NCBI GenBank assembly: GCA_019637395.1
Contig: JAHBVR010000016.1
Location: 160,805-224,804 of the forward strand
DNA: 64,000 nt
Reading direction: 5' to 3'
Source: Vulcanimicrobiota bacterium
Lineage (GTDB): Bacteria > Vulcanimicrobiota > Xenobia > Xenobiales > JADMJV01
The position numbers and the translations under genes are program-made. The notes under the pieces are model-generated. The model worked only from the letters and a program-made list of their open reading frames with translations. It was not told the DNA's origin and did no database searches. Positions 48,150 through 55,556 of the stretch are shown piece after piece. Position 1 is the stretch's first letter. Each line of letters starts with the position of its first letter.

Positions 48150-48470
48150 CTACCGGCGCCCGATAAAGCCTGGATAGTGCTCGATCATCTCGGTCAGAGC
48201 GAGCACCGTGGTCTGGAGAAGCGTCTGAGCCGAGACGAATTCGGGATGGGCGCCTGTCTCTTGAGATAATTGGAGCAGGAACTCGCCGTCTCCCGCTTCC
48301 AGCCGGCACGGCAACTGAAGAACTTTAGAGAAACCGATACCCAGCGCGCCCGTCAGGGCGGAAACGGCGGCACAAACCAGGTCCAGTTCGCCATCGAAGC
48401 CGGCGTGGCCGGCGCAATGCAGGAGCCAGATGTTCCCCTCCGAGTCTTGCTGCCAATCCACTTGAATCAT
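48150..48470 (-). CDS. prp: Ribosomal-processing cysteine protease Prp
   Basis: The product is 106 residues from ATG 48470. The catalytic dyad is visible: H22 in AGHAGFDGELD and C33 in LVCAAVSAL. Prp cuts a short N-terminal extension from ribosomal protein L27 in lineages that have it. It sits directly after rplU, as is usual, but rpmA, normally the next gene, is missing; a small membrane gene and lspA follow instead. There is no Shine-Dalgarno sequence; a terminator's T-run ends just before the ATG. Confidence 0.88.
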   Translation of the reverse strand: MIQVDWQQDSEGNIWLLHCAGHAGFDGELDLVCAAVSALTGALGIGFSKVLQLPCRLEAGDGEFLLQLSQETGAHPEFVSAQTLLQTTVLALTEMIEHYPGFIGRR

Positions 48471-48475
48471 AGGAA

Positions 48476-48510
48476 ACAAAAAACGGGCCTGGTGTGGGCC
48501 CGCTTTCTTT
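48476..48510. terminator. Intrinsic terminator between rplU and prp
   Basis: CGGGCC (48484-48489) and GGCCCG (48497-48502) form a 6-bp GC stem with loop TGGTGTG. On the minus strand TTTTTTG follows it, and on the plus strand CTTTCTTTT. In the rplU-to-prp direction its T-run ends six bases before the prp ATG, so prp may depend on read-through. Confidence 0.75.
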
Positions 48511-48523
48511 TGCAGCTTCCTGG

Positions 48524-48835
48524 TTAAGCCTTGACGGAATCGATACGCAGCGCGGTGTAGGGCTGGCGATGGCCCCGCTTGATGCGGATGGACTTCTTGG
48601 GCTTGTAGTGGAAATGGGTAACCTTGCGGCTGCGGTGCTGCTCGACAATGGTGGCGGTCACGGACACACCCTTCACGTAGGGAGCCCCCACCTGAACCTT
48701 GCCTTCGCCGGCCACGAGCAGAACTTTGTCGAGAGTGACAGCGCCGCCCTTGTCTCCTTCGAGCTTCTCCACTCGAATGGTCTGGCCAGCTTCTACTTTA
48801 TATTGTTTACCGCCGGTCTCTACTACTGCGTACAT
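48524..48835 (-). CDS. rplU: 50S ribosomal protein L21
   Basis: The product is 103 residues, the standard length. It starts MYAVVETGGKQYKVEAGQTI, has LDKVLLVAGEGKVQVGAPYV and ends with the RNA-binding FHYKPKKSIRIKRGHRQPYT signature near 75-94. GAGGACCC precedes the ATG. It is a 23S-rRNA-binding protein of the large subunit. It is followed by a terminator and prp. Confidence 0.97.
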   Translation of the reverse strand: MYAVVETGGKQYKVEAGQTIRVEKLEGDKGGAVTLDKVLLVAGEGKVQVGAPYVKGVSVTATIVEQHRSRKVTHFHYKPKKSIRIKRGHRQPYTALRIDSVKA

Positions 48836-48897
48836 AGGGTCCTCACATGTTCAGGCTAAAAAATGCTCCCGAAGACTATCACCGGGACTTGTTCGTG

Positions 48898-49380
48898 TCA
48901 AGCTTTGGATAAGGGACTCTGAGCGGCTTCACCACCGTTGCGCACGCGATCGATGGCGCGCTGGCCGCCCCATTTCTCGACGATCAGGTCGTCATACTCG
49001 TCGGCAATCAGCACCACCGAGCTGACGGAAGAGCGCAATTCCTCAGGATCGCAGGTCGAACCGAGAATGCTGTGTTCGAAGAAGATATCACCCTCTTCAT
49101 CGATGCCAAAAGCCCCGAAGGTCATGCGATCGTTCTCGCGCAGCAAGAAATGCATCAGATCGGCCGTCAGGTCGGCTCCGGTGACCACGTAGGCACGCGT
49201 GGAGATCACGCTCTCGTCCTCGCCGAACGGATAGATGGCGGTCTGGGCGAAAGCCGAGCCCACCAGCACGCCGAATTCAGGAATCTCCTGGCGCTGTCCG
49301 GCGAAATCACCAAACATCTCGCGCATCAGGGGCAAAATCTTCTCATAACAAGTCTTTTGTGCAGGCGTATCAAATCTCAT
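48898..49380 (-). CDS. YbjN-like / type III chaperone-fold protein
   Basis: The product is 160 residues, with AGGAGCGG before ATG 49380. The pattern of an amphipathic start (CYEKILPLMREMFG), strands with acidic turns (YPFGEDESVISTRAYVV), LMHFLLRENDRMTFGAFGIDEEGDIFFEHSI and a C-terminal helix (LRSSVSSVVLIADEYDDLIVEKWG) fits the YbjN family. Those proteins share their fold with type III secretion chaperones. Whether this one binds any of the tagged proteins cannot be decided from sequence. Confidence 0.75.
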   Translation of the reverse strand: MRFDTPAQKTCYEKILPLMREMFGDFAGQRQEIPEFGVLVGSAFAQTAIYPFGEDESVISTRAYVVTGADLTADLMHFLLRENDRMTFGAFGIDEEGDIFFEHSILGSTCDPEELRSSVSSVVLIADEYDDLIVEKWGGQRAIDRVRNGGEAAQSPLSKA

Positions 49381-49454
49381 AACCGCTCCTGATTCCGTTT
49401 TCCCTCGGCGTCTCCTGTTTTATAGATCTAGGGAGGCTGCGCGACGCCAACTGG

Positions 49455-52400
49455 TTATTGCAGGTTGCTGGTCTGCAGGCTGGCCGGGGCCTGGGTATTC
49501 CAGTCTTCCTGGATAGCGGGAGGCAGCGCCTCGATCCAGTCCTTGAGGCGTTGCAAGGCCTGTTGCAGAAAGATGTTGGACCCTTCCTCCACCATCTGCG
49601 ACTGCCAGCGCATCCAGCCTTCAAAAAACTGGCGCCAGGCGCTGCGGTCCTGCCAGTCCTGGTTGGCCGACAGGCGGCAGAACTCCAGCCAGTGGCGCTG
49701 GCAATCGAGCAGCACCGCCACCAGGTACTCTTTACTCTGCCACATTTCGTTCTCATAGAGCACGCCGGCCTGCTTCAACGGTTGGCGCACTTGATTCCAG
49801 TGCTCCAGGTGGATGTGACACAGGGCCACTTCCATTTGAACGGCGGCTAGATGCAAGCCCAGATGATTCTGCTGATTGGCCGGCAACCCCGACAGGTCGG
49901 CCCAGGCCTGTTCGGCCACCTTGAGAGCGTCTTCAGCCCGTCCCGCCTTGCGCAACAACTTGGCCAGCGAGAGGCGATGGATGGCCACCCACATGTTGGC
50001 TTGTTCATAGCCTTCCTGAGCGCGCCGCTGCTCCATCTCCACCGCTTGCTCGGCCAGCGGCAAGGCCTCTGGGTAACGTCCCAAGCCGGCCAAAGTCAAG
50101 GCGCGGGTAACCATGTTCAGGCTATGCTCGGTCTCCACGTCCGCTTCGGTTTCATTGTTGCGAATCTGCGTCAGGGAGTCGGCCGCCCGGTCGCACATGG
50201 CCAGGGCCTCTTCGTAACGCTCCAGATTCTGCAAAATCCAGGCTTCCAACTCGCTGACGTCGGCCACTTCCAGCGCGGGTGGACCCTCCTCCGGATCCAT
50301 TTCGGTCAATTGGCCATAGCACTCGTGGCAGAGTTCCAGGGCTTCGTCCAACCGGCCCCGCCGAGCGGTCACGCGAGCCAGATAAATCTTGGCGCTGACC
50401 TGCTCGAGAAACAGGTCCTCAGCCCCCAGTCCAATAGCCTGAGCGTAAGCGGCGATCGAATCTTCCAGAGCCGTCTCGGCCTGGCGCAACAGGCCCTGAT
50501 GGCTGAGGATCTTACCCCGAAAGAAGAGCACCAGGGCTTGTTCGGAAACATCCATCTCCTGCATCAGAGCCGGCGTCAGCAGATTGGCCAGCGAACCGGA
50601 GGCCTCGCCGATGCGATTCATCAGGGCCAGGGCGTGGCTGCGCAGAAACTCCAGGGAAGCCAGATCGGCCGGATGGGAATCGCTGGCCGGCAAGGTATTG
50701 ATGACCTCGATGGCTTTGCTCAGCCGTTCTTCCGCCTCCGACCACTTTTCCAGATCAAAGAGCGCCATGCTCTGCTCCAGATAGAGGAAGACCAGTTCCT
50801 GATCGCCGGGCCAACCGAACTTGTGGTACAGCTCCTCGGCCTCGCGCAGCAAGCGCAGGCTTTCCCAACGCATCCCCATCAACTCGAGGGGGCCAGGGCT
50901 CTCGGCCATCTGCTCGCGCACCGAGCGCATCGTCTCCGACTGCTCCATCAGCAATTCAAAAAGATACTGAGCCCATTCCTCGCCCTCTTCGTTGGTGAGC
51001 TTGCGCGCCAGTTCCAGGGCTTCTTCTCCATTGCGGCGCGAATCGTCGATTTTCCCCAGAGCCCGCGAGGAGCGAGCCAACCCGCGCAGAGCGTGAATGG
51101 CCTTGGCCTGCTCGGGGCCGGCTTCCTTGCTGCTGCGTTGATGGGCTTCGGCGTAGAGCGGATAGGCGCGCTGTACATAGCCCATGTACAGATAAGGGTC
51201 GGCCAGACACAACAAGCAGTGCGTCAACAGGCCTTCCAACGGGTCGCTGGATTCCTCGCTGGCCAGCGGTCGCAGCATTTCCAAGGCTTTCTCGCCGAAA
51301 AGCGCTCCGTCCGCATAGCGGCCCTGATTGGTCAGCGCGTGGCAGCAATCCGCATAGACTTCCGCCAGCCGGGCTAGATGACGCTTGCTTTTGCCGGCTT
51401 TGCGGGCTTCCAGGATCTGGCCGGCCACCAGAAACAGCTGCAGGCCAATTTCTTCATAACCCTGCTCGCGCGCGATGCGACCCAGATTCCAACACGACTC
51501 CACCATGTCGGGGTCTTGCAGCAGGCGGTTGAGATCGCCGAGACGGCCGCTCTGAGCCAGGTGGTACTGGGCAAAAGCCCGTGAATAGTAATCGACATCC
51601 TGGGGCATCTCGCCCAGAGCCGCCCGACTGCGATCCCAAACCGCCGCCACCGCCCGGCGGTGGCAGTCGGAAACTCGATCGCGCCAGGCCGGATTCTCCA
51701 GCAAATAGGCACGCAAATCTGGAGAGCGTAAGGAGTAGTGCTCGCCGGTAAAAAGCGCGTCGTATTGCGAGCCTTCCCCATCGGTGGAGAGCAAATCACG
51801 TAACTCGAAGAGGGCAAAGCCGAGCTGGTCGGCCGGCACCCCCCAGGACTTGAGCAAATCCAGACTGGCCGGAACCTGAGCAACCGCCAACAGCAGCAGC
51901 ACCTCCAGATGAATGTTGCGAAACAACTCGGGACCGTGCTTGGCCGCCAGAGATTCCAGCAGGGTGTCATAGAGACGCACCGACTCGGGCAGCGGGTCGA
52001 TCTCAAACTTGAGCAAAACCGTGTAGTAATAGGCCCAACGCCAGTTCCCCTGACTGAGCTTGAGAATCTCCGGGATGTGGCGGGCCTGCTCACCGGGCAG
52101 GCGCTTGTTCAGGTAGCCTTCCAGCTCGGCCAGATTACGCCGGTGCTCCGGCTGTAGGACCAGTTGATCCACGGGATGGCGGGCCCGTCCCGAAGTGAGC
52201 AGGTAAACCCCCTCGGGAAAGTCGCGCCAACTGGGCAATTCGGCCAGCTCCGAGGGCTCGTCGAAGCCGTCGAAGAGAATCAGGAAACTGCCGTCGACCT
52301 CCTGAGTCAGCCACTGCATGGCGGCCAGCAATGCCTCGGCCGGACTGCTTTCATAAAGCCGTTGCGAGACTTGCAGGCGCAAGCCTTCGCCATCCGTGTC

Positions 52401-52658
52401 CAACATAAATTCGGTAGAATCGACCAGACGCCAGATCAGCGAGGTGAAGCTTTCTTCCGGAGAGCGCTCCAGATAGAGCGGCAGGGCGCCGCGCTCCTGA
52501 GCGCCCACGGCCAAACCGCGCACCAACCAGCTCTTACCACAACCAACAGGTCCGGCCAGGTGGAGATGGCCATGGGTACGGCCCAGAACCCAGCCCCAAA
52601 CTTCCTCTAAGGTTTCTTCGCGTGGCCAGTATTCACTGAAAAAATCGTCTAATAACAA
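49455..52658 (-). CDS. Large P-loop (STAND-like) ATPase with TPR repeats
   Basis: The product is 1067 residues; the start is TTG 52658 and has no clear ribosome-binding site. Walker A is AGPVGCGKS (35-43), Walker B SFLILFDGFDEP (124-135), with a sensor-like LLTSGRARHP following. About 250 residues of helical AAA/winged-helix-like sequence come next, and from ~400 to the end at least ten TPR-type helical hairpins (for example GRYADGALFGEKALEML, GRYPEALPLAEQAVEM, GRAEDALKVAEQAW). The layout is that of signalling STAND ATPases, which oligomerise when a sensor repeat binds a ligand. No effector domain is visible. Two small genes 20 and 380 bp upstream form a cassette with it. Confidence 0.78.
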   Translation of the reverse strand: MLLDDFFSEYWPREETLEEVWGWVLGRTHGHLHLAGPVGCGKSWLVRGLAVGAQERGALPLYLERSPEESFTSLIWRLVDSTEFMLDTDGEGLRLQVSQRLYESSPAEALLAAMQWLTQEVDGSFLILFDGFDEPSELAELPSWRDFPEGVYLLTSGRARHPVDQLVLQPEHRRNLAELEGYLNKRLPGEQARHIPEILKLSQGNWRWAYYYTVLLKFEIDPLPESVRLYDTLLESLAAKHGPELFRNIHLEVLLLLAVAQVPASLDLLKSWGVPADQLGFALFELRDLLSTDGEGSQYDALFTGEHYSLRSPDLRAYLLENPAWRDRVSDCHRRAVAAVWDRSRAALGEMPQDVDYYSRAFAQYHLAQSGRLGDLNRLLQDPDMVESCWNLGRIAREQGYEEIGLQLFLVAGQILEARKAGKSKRHLARLAEVYADCCHALTNQGRYADGALFGEKALEMLRPLASEESSDPLEGLLTHCLLCLADPYLYMGYVQRAYPLYAEAHQRSSKEAGPEQAKAIHALRGLARSSRALGKIDDSRRNGEEALELARKLTNEEGEEWAQYLFELLMEQSETMRSVREQMAESPGPLELMGMRWESLRLLREAEELYHKFGWPGDQELVFLYLEQSMALFDLEKWSEAEERLSKAIEVINTLPASDSHPADLASLEFLRSHALALMNRIGEASGSLANLLTPALMQEMDVSEQALVLFFRGKILSHQGLLRQAETALEDSIAAYAQAIGLGAEDLFLEQVSAKIYLARVTARRGRLDEALELCHECYGQLTEMDPEEGPPALEVADVSELEAWILQNLERYEEALAMCDRAADSLTQIRNNETEADVETEHSLNMVTRALTLAGLGRYPEALPLAEQAVEMEQRRAQEGYEQANMWVAIHRLSLAKLLRKAGRAEDALKVAEQAWADLSGLPANQQNHLGLHLAAVQMEVALCHIHLEHWNQVRQPLKQAGVLYENEMWQSKEYLVAVLLDCQRHWLEFCRLSANQDWQDRSAWRQFFEGWMRWQSQMVEEGSNIFLQQALQRLKDWIEALPPAIQEDWNTQAPASLQTSNLQ

Positions 52659-52677
52659 CCGGTTGGAACCATGTTTC

Positions 52678-53031
52678 TCATTCCCCCGGGTTGTTATCCA
52701 ACGGAGGACTGTCTACCTTTTGCCACTCTTGGAGTAACGGGAAGAACTCGTCCTCGACATAAGGAAAGAACGAACTCGAGAACGACTCGGGGATGATCTC
52801 GAAGATCAGCCGCCAGGGGCCGGGGCGGGCCTCGCGCAGGTCCTGATAAAGCACAAAAAAGCCTTGCACTGCTTGCACCCACATATAAGCCTCACGAGAG
52901 CCGTCTGCTTGCTTGTTCTGAACACGCGCGACATCCAGCCGGACGTCAGGCTCGATATAAATCGTATAGGCTTCGGAACTGGTGGCGAAGTTCAGAACCT
53001 CCCCCGTCCGTCTTTCGGCGGTGTGTCTCAC
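52678..53031 (-). CDS. Hypothetical protein, 117 residues, STAND cassette
   Basis: The start is GTG 53031. The protein is soluble and aromatic-rich, with beta segments (AYTIYIEPDVRLDVARV, AYMWVQAVQGFFVLYQ, WRLIFEIIPESFSSSFFPYVEDEFF). No motif was recognised. It is 6 bp after the gene at 53038 and 19 bp before the STAND-like ATPase, so the three are probably co-transcribed and functionally linked. Confidence 0.65.
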   Translation of the reverse strand: MRHTAERRTGEVLNFATSSEAYTIYIEPDVRLDVARVQNKQADGSREAYMWVQAVQGFFVLYQDLREARPGPWRLIFEIIPESFSSSFFPYVEDEFFPLLQEWQKVDSPPLDNNPGE

Positions 53032-53037
53032 AATCGA

Positions 53038-53421
53038 CTACTGCGCAGCACGTTCGCTGGAGCTGTTGGCCAGGACTTCAAAGGAGCGCAGGTCCACCTC
53101 GATGGTCTGGCGCTTGCTGAGGCCCTGAGTGACCAGACTGGCCTTGCGCTGATTGCGGTCGATAATCAACTGCTGCAGCACGCCCTCTTTTTCGAAATCG
53201 TGGGGAGCCCGCAGGACGTATGCGCGCACCTCGCGCTCGCTGACTTCGTGTTGAGGATCGAAAAGCCAGTCACTGCGCATAATCAGCTTGGGTTGCAAAA
53301 GAAATTTTATGAATCGCGGGCTGGTCACATCGAGGAAAGGACCCATCAGGCCCGATTGCCTGAGTTCCTCTTCTAACTCGTTGCTGACTTTTCCCGAAAG
53401 TACGGTATCTGCCATAATCAT
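53038..53421 (-). CDS. Hypothetical protein, 127 residues, STAND cassette
   Basis: AAGGCGG precedes ATG 53421. The sequence begins MIMADTVLSGKVSNELEEELRQSG and continues with mixed helix and strand (FIKFLLQPKLIMRSDWLFD, EREVRAYVLRAPHDFEKEGVLQQLIIDRN). It is soluble, with no cysteine motif or membrane helix. No family was recognised. It is the first gene of the three-gene cassette ending with the large ATPase. Confidence 0.65.
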   Translation of the reverse strand: MIMADTVLSGKVSNELEEELRQSGLMGPFLDVTSPRFIKFLLQPKLIMRSDWLFDPQHEVSEREVRAYVLRAPHDFEKEGVLQQLIIDRNQRKASLVTQGLSKRQTIEVDLRSFEVLANSSSERAAQ

Positions 53422-53502
53422 TTAGTTCCGCCTTTCATAGAGAGGCACGGGGAGATTGCAGGGCGGTTGCCCGGGCGTTTTCTTACACCATTTACTGAAG
53501 AG

Positions 53503-55176
53503 CTAAACGATCCAGTCCACCTCGTCAACAGCCTTATCCAAGATTTCGATGGTTTGTTGATACAAACCGCGGGCTTCATCGGGGCTATCGCCTACACAGG
53601 TGACACCTAACTTACCGAACTGAGAAAGCGCGCCAATCATGTGAAACACCACTCCCGTATTCGAAGACGAATTATAGTGGAGCCCGTGGAAAGTAGTGAT
53701 GTCGATCAAATCTTCCGGCAACAGGCCCTTGTATTTTTCCGATTCCAGGTTGTCGGAGGCAAAGTAAAACTTGGGATTCATGTGGCCAGCCTCAAACAGG
53801 CCGGTCTCATGATTATAGCGCCCCCCCGTGAGGAACTGCAACGTGCGGAAGGGATGGGTGGTCCCGCCGGCGCGGAGATTGATCTCGACGGCCCACAGGT
53901 CCCAACCGCCACCGTCCTTTGGCGTGCACAGAAAGTCGACCGCCAACCGGCCGACCACGCCGGCTTTGGCCAGGTGTTGACCCACTTTCAGGCCGGCATC
54001 GTGCAGCTCGTCCTGATAGTCGCGCTCGGCCGGAAAGGTGCAACCGATGAAGACCTGCCCATCCGGACCACCCAGCACCTGGTCGTGGGTCGAGATGATT
54101 TGAGCTTCGCCGAGCGGCGTAATGCGCAGTTGCACGCTGGGAGACGGCTTATCGTCGCCCTCGATGAACTCCTCGACGATACCTTCCATCTGCTCGAACT
54201 TGCGCACATAACCTTCCCAGTGCATCCCGGGGGCCTGAAAACGAGCCTGAGTGCGCACCATCTCGCGCAGTTGCTTGATGCAAGCAACCTTCTTGCTCCA
54301 GTCGGAAATGGCGCCGAGCTGCAGAATGGCATTGCCGTCGCCGGAAAAGCCGTCATTGATCTTGATAACGGCCTTTTTCATACCGGGGCGCTTCTTCTTG
54401 AGCTTGTAGATGGCTTCGAGGATGTCCTCCTCGTTCTTGAGGTCCTCGAATCCCTCCGAGACGGGAATGCCCGCCTGGCGAAAGAGTTTGCGGCAACCGC
54501 TCTTGGTGCCATAAGCCAGGTGCTTGGGATCGGGGCCGAGCAGCGGAATACCCAGTGCCACCGAGAGGCTCTTTTCGGCCTCGGTCACGTTGAAGACCGT
54601 CAAATGGCTGTTGGGGTCGTTGCCGATGGCTTTGCGAATGCGCCGCAGTAGCGTCGGCCGGTCCAGAATCTTCTGAGTCAGCGACTTGGGCGAGGTGTCG
54701 TAGACGGCAAACAGCTCCAGGCGAGCGCGCGCATGCGAGAACGGAATGCCCGGCAGCAACTGCAGGTAGTAGTCGATGATGAAAGGGTGAATGGGTTCGG
54801 AGGTCACGAAGATCACCCGGGTCTTGGGTGAGCTGAGCAAAATCAGCAGGAAAAGCATCCGCTCCTCGTAATGCTGGGCGCCCTTCAGCTTGGTCAACTC
54901 CTCCGGGTCCAAAGACATCGAAGGCACCACCACCACTGTCTGCGGAATGTGACCCTCGGCGCTCAGATTGCGCCAGAGCTCCGGCATTTTGGCATAAAGC
55001 TCGTTGAAACGCTCTGTTTCTTCCTTACTGCCGCGCTCGGGAAGCTGGATGTCGGCCCAATCGCCGGTGGGAACGACGGCCGCACCGTTCTTGCCGGGTC
55101 GTTTGACTTCTTCACCCGGTCCATCCAGGTTGGTAACTTTCAAGCGGGTACGCTTAGCCAATTCAGCCTCCAGCAA
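53503..55176 (-). CDS. Pre-ATP-grasp / ATP-grasp peptide ligase-like protein (PGM1-related)
   Basis: The product is 557 residues. An N-terminal region with VVVVPSMSLDPEEL, RVIFVTSEPIHPFIIDYYLQLLPG and LLGPDPKHLAYGTKSGCRKLF fits the pre-ATP-grasp domain of PGM1-type ligases. The ATP-grasp core follows: KAVIKINDGFSGDGNA (nucleotide-binding loop), EGIVEEFIEGDDKP, GRLAVDFLCT and LWAVEINLRAGGTTHP with the metal-binding E-x-N. Such enzymes join carboxylates and amines with ATP, as in peptide antibiotics; substrates here are unknown. No clear ribosome-binding site is seen before ATG 55176. Its upstream region holds a 19-bp inverted repeat. Confidence 0.85.
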   Translation of the reverse strand: MLEAELAKRTRLKVTNLDGPGEEVKRPGKNGAAVVPTGDWADIQLPERGSKEETERFNELYAKMPELWRNLSAEGHIPQTVVVVPSMSLDPEELTKLKGAQHYEERMLFLLILLSSPKTRVIFVTSEPIHPFIIDYYLQLLPGIPFSHARARLELFAVYDTSPKSLTQKILDRPTLLRRIRKAIGNDPNSHLTVFNVTEAEKSLSVALGIPLLGPDPKHLAYGTKSGCRKLFRQAGIPVSEGFEDLKNEEDILEAIYKLKKKRPGMKKAVIKINDGFSGDGNAILQLGAISDWSKKVACIKQLREMVRTQARFQAPGMHWEGYVRKFEQMEGIVEEFIEGDDKPSPSVQLRITPLGEAQIISTHDQVLGGPDGQVFIGCTFPAERDYQDELHDAGLKVGQHLAKAGVVGRLAVDFLCTPKDGGGWDLWAVEINLRAGGTTHPFRTLQFLTGGRYNHETGLFEAGHMNPKFYFASDNLESEKYKGLLPEDLIDITTFHGLHYNSSSNTGVVFHMIGALSQFGKLGVTCVGDSPDEARGLYQQTIEILDKAVDEVDWIV

Positions 55177-55198
55177 AGGTCGTAGGGGTGTCGCCCCC

Positions 55199-55251
55199 TT
55201 CCCCAGTCTGCCGGCCCGGCCCTCTTTCCTGAGGGCCGGCAGACTGGGGAA
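55199..55251. repeat. 19-bp perfect inverted repeat upstream of the ligase gene
   Basis: TTCCCCAGTCTGCCGGCCC (55199-55217) and its exact complement (55233-55251) flank 15 bases that can themselves extend pairing (CCCTC/GAGGG). There is no T-run. It begins 23 bp before the ligase start codon on the minus strand, so it would be part of that mRNA leader, or it is a repetitive extragenic palindrome. Confidence 0.7.
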
Positions 55252-55315
55252 CCAGTGGCGTCAAGAGCGCGCCAACTCCGCTCCAAAAGTTAACATCTCG
55301 GACGTAAAATTCTCT

Positions 55316-55456
55316 CCGGCTTTTTCAGCCGGTGCTAGTCTGAACTCAGCTCACAATGCTCTCTGGTCCCGTGAGCCGGACTTGCCCTGCAAGTCCTCAT
55401 GTCACTCCCTCTGAAACTCAGTATTCAACCGGGCCCCTCGCCCGGTTTTTTCTTTT
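55316..55456 (+). ncRNA. Candidate small RNA or attenuated leader upstream of hpnH
   Basis: Three helices line up. First, CCGGCT-TTTTC-AGCCGG (55316-55332). Second, GCTCAC/GTGAGC over a 16-base loop (55349-55376). Third, GGACTTGC-CCT-GCAAGTCC (55378-55396). A linker of about 30 bases leads to a perfect intrinsic terminator (55427-55456). A terminator here has no plus-strand coding gene to end, so it implies a separate small transcript or a regulated leader of hpnH. No known riboswitch family was recognised. Confidence 0.5.
55427..55456 (+). terminator. Intrinsic terminator ahead of hpnH
   Basis: AACCGGGC-CCCTC-GCCCGGTT is a perfect 8-bp stem followed by TTTTCTTTT. It lies 100 bp upstream of the hpnH start codon. 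Confidence 0.88.
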
Positions 55457-55556
55457 CTGGTTTGGCTGAAGATTTTTTGTGGGAACTGGGGGGGATATTG
55501 GCGATGAGACACTAACTCATCGACTCCTAATAATATTCAAGTGGTGAGGGTTTGTC

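Larger units (their letters stand above)
55177..55556. other. Intergenic region with a large inverted repeat and a candidate RNA
   Basis: This 380-bp divergent spacer lies between the ligase (-) and hpnH (+). It contains a 19-bp perfect inverted repeat (55199-55251), a set of hairpins ending in a strong plus-strand terminator (55316-55456), and CGATGAG-N7-CTCATCG (55502-55522) just upstream of hpnH. A TAAAAT box at 55305-55310 could be a -10 element for the RNA, but a good -35 was not found. Confidence 0.55.

Noticed and set aside
49851-51377. 508-residue plus-strand frame opposite the STAND-like ATPase
   Set aside because: Antisense shadow of Leu/Glu/Ala-rich TPR coding sequence; no ribosome-binding site or motif.
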